Assembly (NCBI RefSeq): GCF_023703085.1
Contig: NZ_JAMQJY010000001.1
Coordinates: 2,356,001-2,420,000 of the forward strand
Origin: Alkalicoccobacillus plakortidis
Lineage (GTDB): Bacteria; Bacillota; Bacilli; Bacillales; Bacillaceae_D
Direction: 5' to 3'
Length of the DNA: 64,000 bases
The position numbers were made by a program, and so were the translations under genes. Below the pieces are notes generated by a model. The model was given only the letters and a program-made list of their open reading frames with translations. It ran no database searches and had not been told where the DNA came from. Shown in pieces: positions 46,172 through 55,981 of this stretch (its first letter is position 1; every line of letters begins with the position of its first letter).

Positions 46172-47728
46172 ATGGATCAAAAAATAGAAAACGATTTGAT
46201 TCACTATGAGCATTCTTTTTCAAGTGATGACACGTCCGAGACGATTGTTTTAATTCATTGCAACGCCGCTGATATGACTGTATTTGACTGGGTTGTTCCT
46301 TATCTACGGCAGTCCTTTCATGTGGTACGCTATGATTTGCGTGGATTTGGTCAAAGCGCAAGAGGCACTCATCCTTTATCCCTCGACACATTTGCAAAAG
46401 ACTTACATTCGTTACTTAAAGAAATCGGTTTAGAAAAGGCTCACATAGCTGGTCTTCAACTTGGTGCATTGATTGCTATTCGATTTGCACATATGTATAA
46501 GGATATGGTTAACTCTCTAGTTTTGATGTCAATTCCTTGTTTCCCCCCTGAGTTACTAGAGAAAATTACTACACATCGAATGGCTATAAGGCCTGAGGGA
46601 ACTGAGATCCCAACGGATTATATTTTAAGGCAGGCAAGCACATTGCCAGCAGGACATCCAGCAATTGAACAAGCGGCCAAAAGCGCTTTAGCTTGTGATG
46701 TGAATGTTTGTAAGGAGATTACCCAACTGACCATGATGTCTAATCCACTTGATGAGTTGGCAAACATTTCACAGCCTACTCTCATCATCTCTGGGGCAGA
46801 AGATGTATTTTTTCCTTATCACTATCTTCATGCTGTTGTTAGGGGATTTTCTCACTGTCAATCTATCGTTATGCCAAATGCATCGAGTCTAATTGTATTA
46901 GATGATCCCAAAATGCTCTCCTCTATTCTTATTTCCTATTTTCAACTAGAATCCTACTCAACAGAACAGACAGATCCATTTTTAACTAGTATGAAGGAAG
47001 CCATTCGTTCTTCAGTAACGTCCTTACAGCTACCAGCAGCTAGAGTAAATGCGATCTTGCATATTGAAACAGCCGGTGAATTTACTGTTTTTATAAATGA
47101 TCAACCTATTCCAGATGGTTGGAACAAACGCTACGCAAAATCTTTGTTGCTTTTCTTTGTCATTCATCCATCAGCTAGTAGAGAGCAAATATGTGACACC
47201 TTCTGGCCAGATCTTCCTTTAGCTACAGCTAAAAAGAATCTTCGTGTCTACTTATTACATTTACGTACTTTACTTAATCAAGAACATGAAGAACCTCTAC
47301 TTGATGTAGGGCGTGAACGTATCTACCTTAAAGGCACCATTAGATGTGATTTGCTTGACCTATTACGTGTAACCAAAGAAGCTTTGCTTGAGCCTAAAAC
47401 AGATACACGCTTGACGTTAATAGAAAAAATAGAGACTTCTCTTCAAGGCATCCAGTCTCCCGTTTTGTATGAAGAGTGGTACATGACAATTTGGAATGAC
47501 CTACAGAATCACTGGGTTTCTCTCTTTAGCTGGAGCGCAAAGGAACTTGCTCAACTAGGACATTATGAACTGGCATTACGTCAGCTCCAAACCGCTTTAA
47601 CAAGTATAAAGGACGAGTATCTCATCGAGACTGCATTAGAAATTGCTTATAAAAGTCAATCCCAACTACTTATCGATCAATGGACAAGAACTCATGACGG
47701 ATTCTTAAGCAATGAATCGTTAAACTAA
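46172..47728 (+). CDS. Degenerate alpha/beta hydrolase fused to winged-helix/BTAD regulator
   Basis: A 518-residue fusion. Residues about 20-265 have an alpha/beta-hydrolase fold (VLIHCNAADMTVFDWVVPYL, VRYDLRGFGQS, oxyanion region, TLIISGAEDVFFP). The nucleophile elbow reads AGLQLGA: Gln replaces the Ser of GxSxG, and the catalytic-His loop (GHxxxxE in active enzymes) reads NASSLIVLDDP without His. The C-terminal part has a SARP-type winged helix (about 305-395; FTVFINDQPIPDGWNKRYAKSLLLFFVIHP, ATAKKNLRVYLLHLR) and a helical BTAD-like region. It is best read as a transcription factor that uses a catalytically dead hydrolase as ligand sensor. GGAGGG precedes the ATG. Confidence 0.75.
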   Translation: MDQKIENDLIHYEHSFSSDDTSETIVLIHCNAADMTVFDWVVPYLRQSFHVVRYDLRGFGQSARGTHPLSLDTFAKDLHSLLKEIGLEKAHIAGLQLGALIAIRFAHMYKDMVNSLVLMSIPCFPPELLEKITTHRMAIRPEGTEIPTDYILRQASTLPAGHPAIEQAAKSALACDVNVCKEITQLTMMSNPLDELANISQPTLIISGAEDVFFPYHYLHAVVRGFSHCQSIVMPNASSLIVLDDPKMLSSILISYFQLESYSTEQTDPFLTSMKEAIRSSVTSLQLPAARVNAILHIETAGEFTVFINDQPIPDGWNKRYAKSLLLFFVIHPSASREQICDTFWPDLPLATAKKNLRVYLLHLRTLLNQEHEEPLLDVGRERIYLKGTIRCDLLDLLRVTKEALLEPKTDTRLTLIEKIETSLQGIQSPVLYEEWYMTIWNDLQNHWVSLFSWSAKELAQLGHYELALRQLQTALTSIKDEYLIETALEIAYKSQSQLLIDQWTRTHDGFLSNESLN

Positions 47729-47767
47729 AAAAGGTAGTTGCCCACATGTGGACAACTACCTTTTTTC
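47727..47767. terminator. Strong bidirectional terminator
   Basis: AAAAAAGGTAGTTG pairs with CAACTACCTTTTTT; the loop region CCCACATGTGGA is itself self-complementary. It serves the fusion gene and the convergent Lrp gene. Confidence 0.88.
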
Positions 47768-47798
47768 ACTCTTACCATCTTATCCACATGTGTATAAC

Positions 47799-48275
47799 CT
47801 AAAGCTTCATACCCATGCGACTTTTGTATCGTTTTAAAAGCATCTGACAATCGACACTGACAACACCTTTTAAAGGATATAGTGTCTTAATGAGGAACTG
47901 CTCCATCTCCTGTTGATCTGAGAAAATGCCGTGCATATGGAGCTTACTTGGCCCGGACATAAGATATAGGCTGGATACCGCATTTTCATTTTCTAGCTTT
48001 TCAGCAACTTCGTCCAAAAATTGTGGTTCCACTTCTACGTTAAAAAAAGCGGAGACCTGAATACCCATTTTTGCAGGGTTCACAACGACTGTGAATTTCT
48101 CAATCACTTCATCTTCAACTAAATTCTGAATTCTTATTTGTACAGCAACTCTTGATAAACCAACCCGTTTTCCGATGTCTGTGTACGAAACACGTGAGTT
48201 CTCATGTAGCATCGAAATAATCAACTTATCAATTTCATCTAATGAAGAGTTCGGCATTTGATACATATCACTCAT
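47799..48275 (-). CDS. Lrp/AsnC-family transcriptional regulator
   Basis: A 158-residue regulator: helix-turn-helix at about 12-60 ([41 protein letters not shown]) and a RAM ligand-binding domain (about 68-150). GGGGG precedes the ATG. It lies 15 bp after the LCP gene on the same strand and may be co-transcribed with it, although no functional link is obvious. The effector amino acid is unknown. Confidence 0.9.
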   Translation of the reverse strand: MSDMYQMPNSSLDEIDKLIISMLHENSRVSYTDIGKRVGLSRVAVQIRIQNLVEDEVIEKFTVVVNPAKMGIQVSAFFNVEVEPQFLDEVAEKLENENAVSSLYLMSGPSKLHMHGIFSDQQEMEQFLIKTLYPLKGVVSVDCQMLLKRYKSRMGMKL

Positions 48276-48290
48276 GACAATCCCCCGTAA

Positions 48291-49244
48291 CTATTGAAGG
48301 TCTAAATGTTCTTTTAACATGGCTCTTATAGTTTGCAAAGAGTCTTCATCCACTCTCACATAACTGATACCATCACTACCACGGAAAGGTTCGCCACTCA
48401 ATTGAACTGTCTCCACCTTCTCAAGTGATGTTGCATAGCCGTGTAATGATAGAATGTTAGCAAATGAAAGATCTGTTCGTAAGTTACCACCAAGACTCTC
48501 AAATAGTTTATCATAATTTTGAATACTGCTTATAGACGCCGCATCATTAATAATTGACTCTATAACCTGTTGCTGCCTCTGACCTCTACCGAAATCTCCA
48601 CCCGCTTTTGGGTTTTTTCGTTCTCTCGAATAAGCAAGAGCTTCCTCACCATTCAAATGAGATGGTCCCTCTGTAAAATGAAGTGTTTTTCCTTTTTCAG
48701 TGAAATCAAACGTAAAGGCAACGTCTACATCAATTCCCCCTAAAGAATCGACAATATCCTTTAGTCCATCAAATTTAGCAATCGCATAGTGATCAATTGG
48801 AATTTGTAGAAGGTTCTCCACAGTATCCACTGCCATATCCACACCACCAAACGCGTTGGCATGGGTTATCTTATCTGATTTTCCCTTTCCTACAATTTCA
48901 ACATAGGAGTCTCTCGGAATACTAGTTAAAATAATCGACTTCTTTTCTCTATTAAAGGTCGCAACTAACATTGCATCTGAACGTGCATGTTCCTCACCTG
49001 GTCTTGCATCATCACCCATAATTAACACGGAAAAATTATCTTTACCTACATTAACGGGCTCCGTACGAAGCTCAGACTTTTCACCACGATCTAGCTCACT
49101 ATAAGACTCAGTAGCTACTTGATTAGCTTTTACATATAAGTATCCAGCTCCTGAACAAATCAACAAAACAGTGAACAGCAAGACAAGACCCGTTATTCTG
49201 ACCCATCTTCGTTTCTTCCGTTGTACTCTTGTTTTACGTTCCAA
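48291..49244 (-). CDS. LytR-CpsA-Psr (LCP) family wall polymer ligase
   Basis: A 317-residue protein: short basic cytoplasmic start (RKKRRW), one membrane helix (about 15-38), then an extracellular LCP domain with LIMGDDARPGEEHARSD, ILTSIPRDSYVEI, HANAFGG and the Arg-rich EEALAYSRERKNPKAGGDFGRGQRQQ. These proteins transfer wall teichoic acid or similar polymers from lipid carrier to peptidoglycan. Relatives in B. subtilis are TagT/TagU/TagV. The exact polymer cannot be stated. Confidence 0.92.
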   Translation of the reverse strand: MERKTRVQRKKRRWVRITGLVLLFTVLLICSGAGYLYVKANQVATESYSELDRGEKSELRTEPVNVGKDNFSVLIMGDDARPGEEHARSDAMLVATFNREKKSIILTSIPRDSYVEIVGKGKSDKITHANAFGGVDMAVDTVENLLQIPIDHYAIAKFDGLKDIVDSLGGIDVDVAFTFDFTEKGKTLHFTEGPSHLNGEEALAYSRERKNPKAGGDFGRGQRQQQVIESIINDAASISSIQNYDKLFESLGGNLRTDLSFANILSLHGYATSLEKVETVQLSGEPFRGSDGISYVRVDEDSLQTIRAMLKEHLDLQ

Positions 49245-49387
49245 TTTTAACCCTTCTTTCTATACTAACCACTCGTATTCTAATGTTTAATTCTAATAGT
49301 AATAGGAATTATATAATGATAATATAATTGAATACAAAATGGAAGATAGAATTACAAATGGAAATAAAAATCGCTTTATTTCATACT

Positions 49388-49419
49388 AAAAGAAACCCCC
49401 TTCCTTTTAGAAGAGGGTT
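49388..49419 (-). terminator. Terminator of the ECF sigma operon
   Basis: On the minus strand AACCCTCTTC pairs with GGAAGGGGGTT (imperfect), followed by TCTTTT. The rest of the 190-bp spacer toward the LCP gene is A/T-rich, with no further signal noted. Confidence 0.65.
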
Positions 49420-49436
49420 GTAATACCAGGTCCTGT

Positions 49437-50432
49437 TTATTCAATTTTCTTCAACTCTACCTCACCAATACCTTCAATCTCGAAAGTAAATGAATTCAAG
49501 TTGTCATAAGATGAGATTTGGAAGGTGGTCGAAATGGTTGTGGTTTGATATTGATCACCAAAGTACCACCTGAACAAATCAATTCCATATTGATCACCCG
49601 CTGAATCCACAATAACCATCTCCGAAAAGACATGCTCTTGTTCACGATAATCCCCTTCAACTTCAAACTCAAGATATAAAGAGGTTGGATTAGCTGTCGC
49701 TTCTTTTATTTTAATTGGTGCTGTTTCATCCACAGCTACATACTGAGCCGGTTCACTATTTCTTCTTTGTTCCATATCATTCATTGAAATAATCCACTCG
49801 CCATCGATACTTTCAAAATCTCCATTACTCCATAGATGAATCGATTCTACTTCTAAAGTTGCATTTTTTATGTCAGGTATCGTTTCTTCACCAATATTGT
49901 CATACAATGCTTCAATCTGAACAAGTCCATCACTATTATGTAATACGGCTTCTTCGGCACCACCACTAAAATATGAGGTCCCATTCCCCTTACGTGTTTT
50001 TGTATCAGGTATGCTTTCTTTTAAGTACGTTCCATCTCCGTTTTTCAGTCGATAATCAAACTCTACTCGCTCAATATCTTTTAACTGCTTTACATCCTCA
50101 AACTCCATCTTAATATTCATCCCTAACTTCCGATCGTCATAAAAATGGTCCTCGAGGGTTATTTCAATTCCTTGATCACTTGCTTTGCTACCATCCGTTT
50201 GCACATAACCCTCTGAGATGGCCTTATTTACACCTCGATCACCTTGAAACAACTGTGAAAACGAAGCCTGCACATCTTCATTCATTAATATGAATCCAGC
50301 CAACACAGCTGCTGCAGCCGAAATAATTGTGCGTCGAACGTATCTTCTCTTTTTACGTTGAGATGATTTTAATTTAATTTCTTTATAGGTATCATCTAAT
50401 GTAGAACGAACCTTCTCTGGAAGATTAGCCAA
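49437..50432 (-). CDS. DUF4179-type membrane anti-sigma factor
   Basis: A 331-residue protein with a basic cytoplasmic N-terminus (about 1-32; LKSSQRKKRRYVRR), one membrane helix (about 33-50) and a large extracellular domain with beta-rich sequence (DUF4179 and a following immunoglobulin-like DUF5643-type region). This is the standard partner of small ECF sigma factors in bacilli: the N-terminus holds the sigma factor and the outside domain senses envelope stress. The ATG overlaps the sigma gene by eight bases, indicating coupled translation. Confidence 0.85.
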   Translation of the reverse strand: MANLPEKVRSTLDDTYKEIKLKSSQRKKRRYVRRTIISAAAAVLAGFILMNEDVQASFSQLFQGDRGVNKAISEGYVQTDGSKASDQGIEITLEDHFYDDRKLGMNIKMEFEDVKQLKDIERVEFDYRLKNGDGTYLKESIPDTKTRKGNGTSYFSGGAEEAVLHNSDGLVQIEALYDNIGEETIPDIKNATLEVESIHLWSNGDFESIDGEWIISMNDMEQRRNSEPAQYVAVDETAPIKIKEATANPTSLYLEFEVEGDYREQEHVFSEMVIVDSAGDQYGIDLFRWYFGDQYQTTTISTTFQISSYDNLNSFTFEIEGIGEVELKKIE

Positions 50433-50943
50433 TGGTTTTCACTCCTTCAAATGTATAGTAGGTATCTCGGAGAATTGCTTTTCCGCGAGAAAGTCTAGAT
50501 TTAATCGTACCTTCTGGCTCATTAATCATCGTACTGATTTCTTTTGTCGTATAGCCAACGACATAATAAAGAGTAAAAACCAATCGATATTGATCCGATA
50601 AGCTATTAAGCGCATCTGCCAATTCTATATCTTTAAACGAATCTGCTGCTTCTAATAGCTGATTTGGGAGATCAAGCACTTGTGTTTTTTGTTTCTTTTT
50701 CACTAGACTTGTACATTTATTAAGCAATATTTTGCAAAGCCACGTATGAAAATACTCATTCTTTTTTAGTGTGTGTAGCCGTTCAAATGCCGTTAAAATC
50801 GTATCCTGCAAGAGATCTGCTGTGTCTTGCTCATCTTTAACAAATCGAATCGCTGTACGATATAGAACTTCCTCATACTGCTGTATAAGCTGTACAAAGG
50901 CATCTCCATCGCCTTTTTTAGCTTTTTTCACCAACCGTTCCAT
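50425..50943 (-). CDS. ECF RNA polymerase sigma factor
   Basis: A 172-residue sigma-70 family protein: region 2 (FVQLIQQYEEVLYRTAIRFVKDEQDTADLLQDTILTAFERL) and region 4 (LPN.. to DQYRLVFTLYYVVGYTTKEISTMINEPEGTIKSRLSRGKAIL). The ATG at 50943 with GGAGG is preferred to an in-frame upstream ATG at 51009. Closest in layout to the SigV/YlaC/SigY-type group with DUF4179 partners; the regulon is unknown. A plausible own promoter lies just upstream. Confidence 0.92.
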   Translation of the reverse strand: MERLVKKAKKGDGDAFVQLIQQYEEVLYRTAIRFVKDEQDTADLLQDTILTAFERLHTLKKNEYFHTWLCKILLNKCTSLVKKKQKTQVLDLPNQLLEAADSFKDIELADALNSLSDQYRLVFTLYYVVGYTTKEISTMINEPEGTIKSRLSRGKAILRDTYYTFEGVKTIG

Positions 50944-50978
50944 CGCCGTCCTCCATTCCTGTTTTTCTTTTACATTTA

Positions 50979-51008
50979 TTAGACAAACTTGTGGTTCATT
51001 TAGTTGCA
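50979..51008 (-). promoter_or_regulatory. Candidate ECF-type promoter (autoregulation)
   Basis: On the minus strand TGCAACT (51008-51002) and TGTCTAA (50985-50979) stand with 17 bp between AAC and TGTC, close to the AAC-N16-CGTC form of many ECF promoters. It starts about 35 bp upstream of the sigma ATG. Confidence 0.45.
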
Positions 51009-51085
51009 CTTTTTTTGAATTTTTTTATTGTAAACACTTTAGTCATTACTTACAATTATTATACAGAATGTTGAGGAGGGTCATC

Positions 51086-51532
51086 ATGAATATCTATAAA
51101 GCTACCATTCATGATCTTGCGCATGTAGCTAGATTATTTAATGCCTATCGCGAGTTTTATCATCAGAAGACTGATTTAATCGGAGCCACTACTTATATTA
51201 CCGAGCGACTTAATCAAAACGATTCTGTTATTTTTGTAGCCGTTCATGAAGGAGAGCACGTAGGGTTTGTGCAGCTGTATCCAACCTTTTCATCTATTGC
51301 AATGCAAAAAGCATTTATTTTAAATGATTTATTTGTCGCAGAAACAGCTCGTAAAAACGGTATTGGTGATTTGTTGCTACATAAAGTAAAAGAATATGCC
51401 TTAGCAGAAGATGTGCTGCGGCTTAGTCTAAGCACCGCCATACATAACAAAGCCGCCCAACGATTATATGAAAAACACGGATATGAGCGCGACACTGATT
51501 TTTATCATTATCAACTGACGCTTGAGGATTAA
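51086..51532 (+). CDS. GNAT-family N-acetyltransferase
   Basis: A 148-residue GNAT protein: KATIHDLAHVARLFNAYREFY at the N-terminus, acetyl-CoA loop ETARKNGIGDLLL near residue 90 (R/QxxGxG/A pattern) and motif B NKAAQRLYEKHGYERD. GAGGAGGG precedes the ATG at 51086; the frame extends upstream but over the divergent sigma gene. Substrate unknown. Confidence 0.92.
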   Translation: MNIYKATIHDLAHVARLFNAYREFYHQKTDLIGATTYITERLNQNDSVIFVAVHEGEHVGFVQLYPTFSSIAMQKAFILNDLFVAETARKNGIGDLLLHKVKEYALAEDVLRLSLSTAIHNKAAQRLYEKHGYERDTDFYHYQLTLED

Positions 51533-51547
51533 TGAGCCAAATTAAAT

Positions 51548-51579
51548 AACCTGGCTCCATATAAATATGGAGCCAGGTT
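51548..51579. terminator. Perfect hairpin between convergent genes
   Basis: AACCTGGCTCCATAT and ATATGGAGCCAGGTT form a 15-bp perfect stem with a 2-base loop. It lacks a long T tract on either side, so it may act as a transcript 3'-end structure rather than a classical terminator. Confidence 0.7.
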
Positions 51580-51598
51580 GCATAGGTGTTTTTAAGTT

Positions 51599-51979
51599 TC
51601 AAGTATGATTTAGATTAGTCGTTTTTTTCATGTCCTTATATTTCTTATAGGTTTCAAAAACTGTATAGATAACTAGTATGAAGAACACCGGGCTTACGAG
51701 ACCCGATTGAGATTTAATTCCCTGAAGAGAACATATCAATACAAATAAAAGGAACAAAGAAAACGCAATAATATTTATCCAGAAATATTCTTTATCTAAT
51801 TTTATCTTTATCGTGTAGATGAGAATTGTCTCAAGTAAGGCAAATATAATGAGAGATACAGCAATATAAAAAGTAGTCAGTGAATCAAATATCATTAAGT
51901 TTGGAAAGAAATCTTTAATGGCTAATAATAAGAATAAAGAGTATATGATAATGTGTACTGCCATTATGACTTTTTTCAC
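51599..51979 (-). CDS. Hypothetical four-helix membrane protein
   Basis: A protein of about 126 residues with four hydrophobic segments (roughly 3-22, 30-52, 60-80, 88-108) and a charged C-terminus (KKYKDMKKTTNLNHT). GTG at 51979 is preferred, with GGAGG just upstream; a TTG at 51991 is an alternative. It is A/T-rich and not recognised. It stands alone between the GNAT and AraC genes. Confidence 0.6.
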   Translation of the reverse strand: MKKVIMAVHIIIYSLFLLLAIKDFFPNLMIFDSLTTFYIAVSLIIFALLETILIYTIKIKLDKEYFWINIIAFSLFLLFVLICSLQGIKSQSGLVSPVFFILVIYTVFETYKKYKDMKKTTNLNHT

Positions 51980-52101
51980 AGGAACCTCCAATTAAAGAAG
52001 ATATATACGTAGTTTTAGCTTATCATAAGATACGATATGAACGAAATCTTAATTAAATTGTAGGCAGAAACATTATACAAGTCCGTTGCGCTAAATCCAT
52101 T

Positions 52102-53139
52102 TTAACTACTGTCCCTTCCTTCACCTCCAAGATCATCTCTCCAAAACTCATCAGCATCACCATGATTATTTTTTCTGATTTCACTAGGTTTACATCCATA
52201 TTCATTTTTAAAAGCCGCGTAGAAAAACGTTTTATTTGTATAACCAACTTCATCCAAAATACTATCCAAACTTAATTCCGTTTTAATCAATAATTCATAG
52301 GCCAATCTGATACGCTGTTTTTTTAATAACTCGCTGAACGTGTACGACGTTTTCCTTTTGATTAATGTACTTAAATAAGATGAGTTGTAGCCTAGTTTCT
52401 TTGCAATATCAGCTAAATTGCAGCCTCTTGTATCCTTTATCATGTATGAGAGAACTTCCATGACGAGATGGGACTGAGTATTAATTGAATTTTGATGCCA
52501 TTCATAGTCGTACACTCGCAACAATTCAGTAAACAGAATCGTCATATAATGATCAATAATGATTTCTGCGTATTCGTCTTTATCATAATACTCTCCAAGT
52601 ACAGAAAGCATAATTTGCTTTAAATTTGGATTCTTAGCTGAATGAAATACAATATAGGAATCTCTATTTGTATGTTGATAGATAATATTTGATAAAAATT
52701 GAGTGATCACACTTTTCTTTTTTAATTTATCAATAAAGGAATAGGAAAAATAGTTTTCCCTTAATAAAATATTGATAATAATATCATTCTCGTTTGTTTC
52801 AAGTACTTTGTGAGGAACTCTTTTATCTAATAAACAAAACTCCCCTTCTAATAAAGCAACGTCCTCTCCCTTAATGATCTGCTTACATTCTCCTTTGTAG
52901 ACATAGATCAATTCAATATATGAGTGAACATGCATTGGCACTTCGGAATAACGAGTATGCGGAAGAATGGAAAGCTTTTCTTTTTGTATAAATAGTGACT
53001 CATCAAATAAAAACACTTTTTTATCATCCGTCGTAACCTTTAATTCTTTTATGTCTGCAGAAGCGGCACGATTCCGTAATTGTTTCTCTTCATCATTCAG
53101 TGGAAATAGCATCTTTTCGATTTCGTTTTTTGTTAGCAT
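52102..53139 (-). CDS. AraC-family transcriptional regulator
   Basis: A 345-residue regulator: cupin-like N-terminal domain with PMHVHSYIELIYVYKGE (about 68-84) and two C-terminal helix-turn-helix motifs (CNLADIAKKLGYNSSYLSTLIKRKT and LSLDSILDEVGYTNKTFFYAAFKNEYGCKPSEIRK). GGAGGTGAT precedes the ATG. It is divergent from the rhamnosidase gene, so it probably activates it in response to rhamnose or a rhamnoside. The final 20 residues are a polar extension. Confidence 0.9.
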   Translation of the reverse strand: MLTKNEIEKMLFPLNDEEKQLRNRAASADIKELKVTTDDKKVFLFDESLFIQKEKLSILPHTRYSEVPMHVHSYIELIYVYKGECKQIIKGEDVALLEGEFCLLDKRVPHKVLETNENDIIINILLRENYFSYSFIDKLKKKSVITQFLSNIIYQHTNRDSYIVFHSAKNPNLKQIMLSVLGEYYDKDEYAEIIIDHYMTILFTELLRVYDYEWHQNSINTQSHLVMEVLSYMIKDTRGCNLADIAKKLGYNSSYLSTLIKRKTSYTFSELLKKQRIRLAYELLIKTELSLDSILDEVGYTNKTFFYAAFKNEYGCKPSEIRKNNHGDADEFWRDDLGGEGRDSS

Positions 53140-53216
53140 ATGATCACCTCCGTTTAGGAATACATTTGGAATTAAGACCTAATAATCTGTTACTTTTTAA
53201 TAATCTAACGACATTG

Positions 53217-53230
53217 TGAAAGCGCTTTAA
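53217..53230 (+). promoter_or_regulatory. Candidate cre upstream of the rhamnosidase gene
   Basis: TGAAAGCGCTTTAA matches TGWAARCGYTWNCW except for one base. It lies in the AraC/rhamnosidase intergenic region, about 70 bp before the ATG. Confidence 0.65.
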
Positions 53231-53297
53231 TTAATGTACATTTAGTACGATAAATTCAATGTTTAGAATTTCAAATATGTATAGGCTGGTGATATGG

Positions 53298-55934
53298 ATG
53301 GGATTTATTAAACAAGTATTATGCGAATATTTAGATAAACCAATTGGCATTGATCATGATGCACCACGTATTAGTTATACTATCGAGGAAACGGGCCGGT
53401 CCATTTTCCAAGAATATTATCAGATACAAACCAGTACTGACGATACATTCTCAGAAATTCTCTCAGACAGTGGTCGGGTGCATTCTTCCAACACAACTCA
53501 CATAGAGATCCCGAAATTAAAATTAGAATCTTTCACTCGATATTACTATAGAATCAAAGCTTGGACTACTAAAAGTGAAACAGCTTGGACAACAGCACAC
53601 TGGTTTGAGACCGGTTTCTTATCAACAACCTGGCAGGGAAAATGGATAACGGTTAATATCGATGAACAAGTTCCACAATTTAGAAAAGAATTTGAATCTC
53701 GCTCTGATATAAAAAAAGCGAGACTTTATATAACGGCTAGAGGGCTCTATGAAGCCACAATCAATGGTTCTAGGGTAGGAGATTTCTACTTGACTCCTGG
53801 TTGGACAAATTACAATGATCGTATCCAATATCAAACATATGACGTAACTGACATGATTAAAAATGAGGGTAACGTTCTTTCTGTTATGCTTGGAAAAGGT
53901 TGGTACAGTGGGAATATCGGCTTTAATGGCGGTGAAGACGATTACTACGGAAAAGAACAATCCTTCCTTGCAGAACTTCATATTGTTGATGCTCATGGAG
54001 AAAAGACCATTATTACATCTGATTCTAGCTTGGGGTTGGCTTGAAAGCCCCATACTACACTCTGAAATTTATCACGGTGAAGAATACGATGCTCGCTTAG
54101 GGCACGACGGGTGGCACGAACATGGGTTTAATCAGGCCCTACATCCTGCTATAGAAGTAGATGCACCTCTTGCCAAAATCGTTGCTCAAGAAAATGAACC
54201 AGTAAAAAGACAAGAACTGATCACGCCAATTGAGATCATTCAGACACCAAGAGGGGAAACCGTTCTTGATTTTGGTCAGAATATGGTCGGTTTTGTGCAA
54301 TTCAAAGTACGAGGGAAAAAGAGTAGTGTGGTTACACTTAAGCATTTTGAGGTCTTAGATTCAGAGGGAAATGTCTACCTAGATAATCTCAGACGAGCAA
54401 AGCAAACCGTCACATATACGTTAAACGGTGACCCCGAAGAGACATTTGAACCCAGGTTTACCTTTCAAGGATTCCGTTATGTCCAGTTAGATGGCTTTAA
54501 TGATGACATACTTGCAGAAGATTTTGTGGGAGTTGTTCTTCATTCAGATATGAGAAAAACCGGTCACTTCTCATGTTCAGATGAGCGAATTAATCAGCTT
54601 CATCACAATATTGTATGGGGCCAAAAAGGGAACTTTGTTGATGTACCAACTGATTGTCCTCAAAGAGATGAACGCTTAGGTTGGACTGGTGATGTGCAAA
54701 TGTTTATTAGCACCTCTTCCTACCTCTATAATGTCGGCTCCTTCTTCACAAAATGGCTCCGAGATTTAAAGAGTGAACAAGGAGTAGACGGCAGTGTTCC
54801 ATTTGTTATTCCTAATGTACTCGATTCTGAGTCACATTCTTCCGCCGCCTGGGGTGATGCGGCCGTTATTAGCCCATGGGTCTTATACCTAAATTATGGA
54901 GATGAACGAATTTTAAGAGATCAGTTTTCGAGTATGAAAGCGTGGGTGGAGTATATTTATAACCAAGGGGAAGATCCTTATTTATGGAATACAGGATTTC
55001 ACTTTGGTGACTGGGTTGCCCTTGATGCTCAGCCTGGTAGCTATATCGGCGCGACGGATCGCGATTTGATTGCGACAGCTTTTTATGCGTATTCTACTAG
55101 TCTGTTAAGTAAGGCTGCCTATGTATTAGGTTATGAAGCTGAGGGCTTACGTTATGAACTATTATATAATGATGTGAAGCAAGCGTTTAATAAAGAATTT
55201 GTCACTGAGAATGGTCGTTTATCGGTTTCTACACAAACCTCGCACCTATTAGCACTTCAATTTGATCTAGTTGAAGGCACTGCTAAAAAGCGCACAGAGC
55301 AACGGCTTGAGCAATTACTTAAGGATAGTGACTACCATTTGAAAACTGGATTTGTTGGTACTCCGTATCTAAATCTGGTCTTAACAAAAGCTGGAATGGA
55401 TCAGATCGCTTCGAAACTTCTATTTCAAAATGATTATCCATCCTGGTTGTATCAAGTTGAGAATGGTGCTACAACGATTTGGGAACATTGGGATGGCATA
55501 AGGGAAGATGGTAGCTTCTGGAGCGCCGATATGAATTCATTTAATCATTATGCATATGGATCTATAGGAGATTGGCTCTATAGAAAAGTAGCTGGCATTG
55601 ATTGTGATGAAAGCAAACCAGGCTTTAAGAACATTCATTTTGAACCACATTTTATTAACAAATTGGATTGGGCAGCATCTTCATTATATAGTATGCAAGG
55701 CAAAATCACTTCTCGTTGGAAAAAACGTCCGATTCAACCGTTAAGTGGGATATTGAGATTCCAGCAAACACAAGTGGAACATTAAATTTCCCTGTAAATC
55801 CATCATTTATTAAGGAGTCCTCTACACCATTAGAAAAAATAGAAGGTGTTCATTTAGTCCGTAAAACCGAAAATGGAACAGTTGCCCATGCGGATTCTGG
55901 AAACTATTCGTTTACAATCACTTTAGAGGCATAG
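53298..55934 (+). pseudogene. Alpha-L-rhamnosidase (GH78), two frameshifts
   Basis: A GH78 enzyme of about 878 residues without signal peptide. N-terminal beta domains (IGIDHDAPRISYTIEETGRS, ARLYITARGLYEATINGSRVGD) lead to the (alpha/alpha)6 barrel with DVPTDCPQRDERLGWTGDVQ (catalytic acids) and GATTIWEHWDGI. Break 1: extra T at GCTTGG 54028-54033; removal restores SSWGWLESPILH. Break 2: one base lost in an A-run near 55719-55724, after which the C-terminal beta domain continues (EKTSDSTVKWDIEIPANTSG). The two cancel in length. It releases rhamnose from pectic or flavonoid glycosides inside the cell. ATG at 53298; an upstream ATG at 53259 is possible. Confidence 0.9.
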
Positions 55935-55943
55935 TGAGCTTTC

Positions 55944-55978
55944 ATAAAATGCAGAGTCAAATTGGCTCTGCATTTTAT
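55944..55978. terminator. Bidirectional terminator
   Basis: ATAAAATGCAGAG and CTCTGCATTTTAT form a perfect 13-bp stem between the convergent rhamnosidase and lipoprotein genes. Confidence 0.88.
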
Positions 55979-55981
55979 GAC

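Noticed and set aside
46172..47728. Active haloperoxidase or esterase
   Set aside because: The nucleophile Ser and the catalytic His are both missing from their expected positions.
50771..51085. N-terminal extension of the GNAT protein
   Set aside because: It is antisense to the sigma gene; the ATG at 51086 has GAGGAGGG and gives the normal GNAT length.
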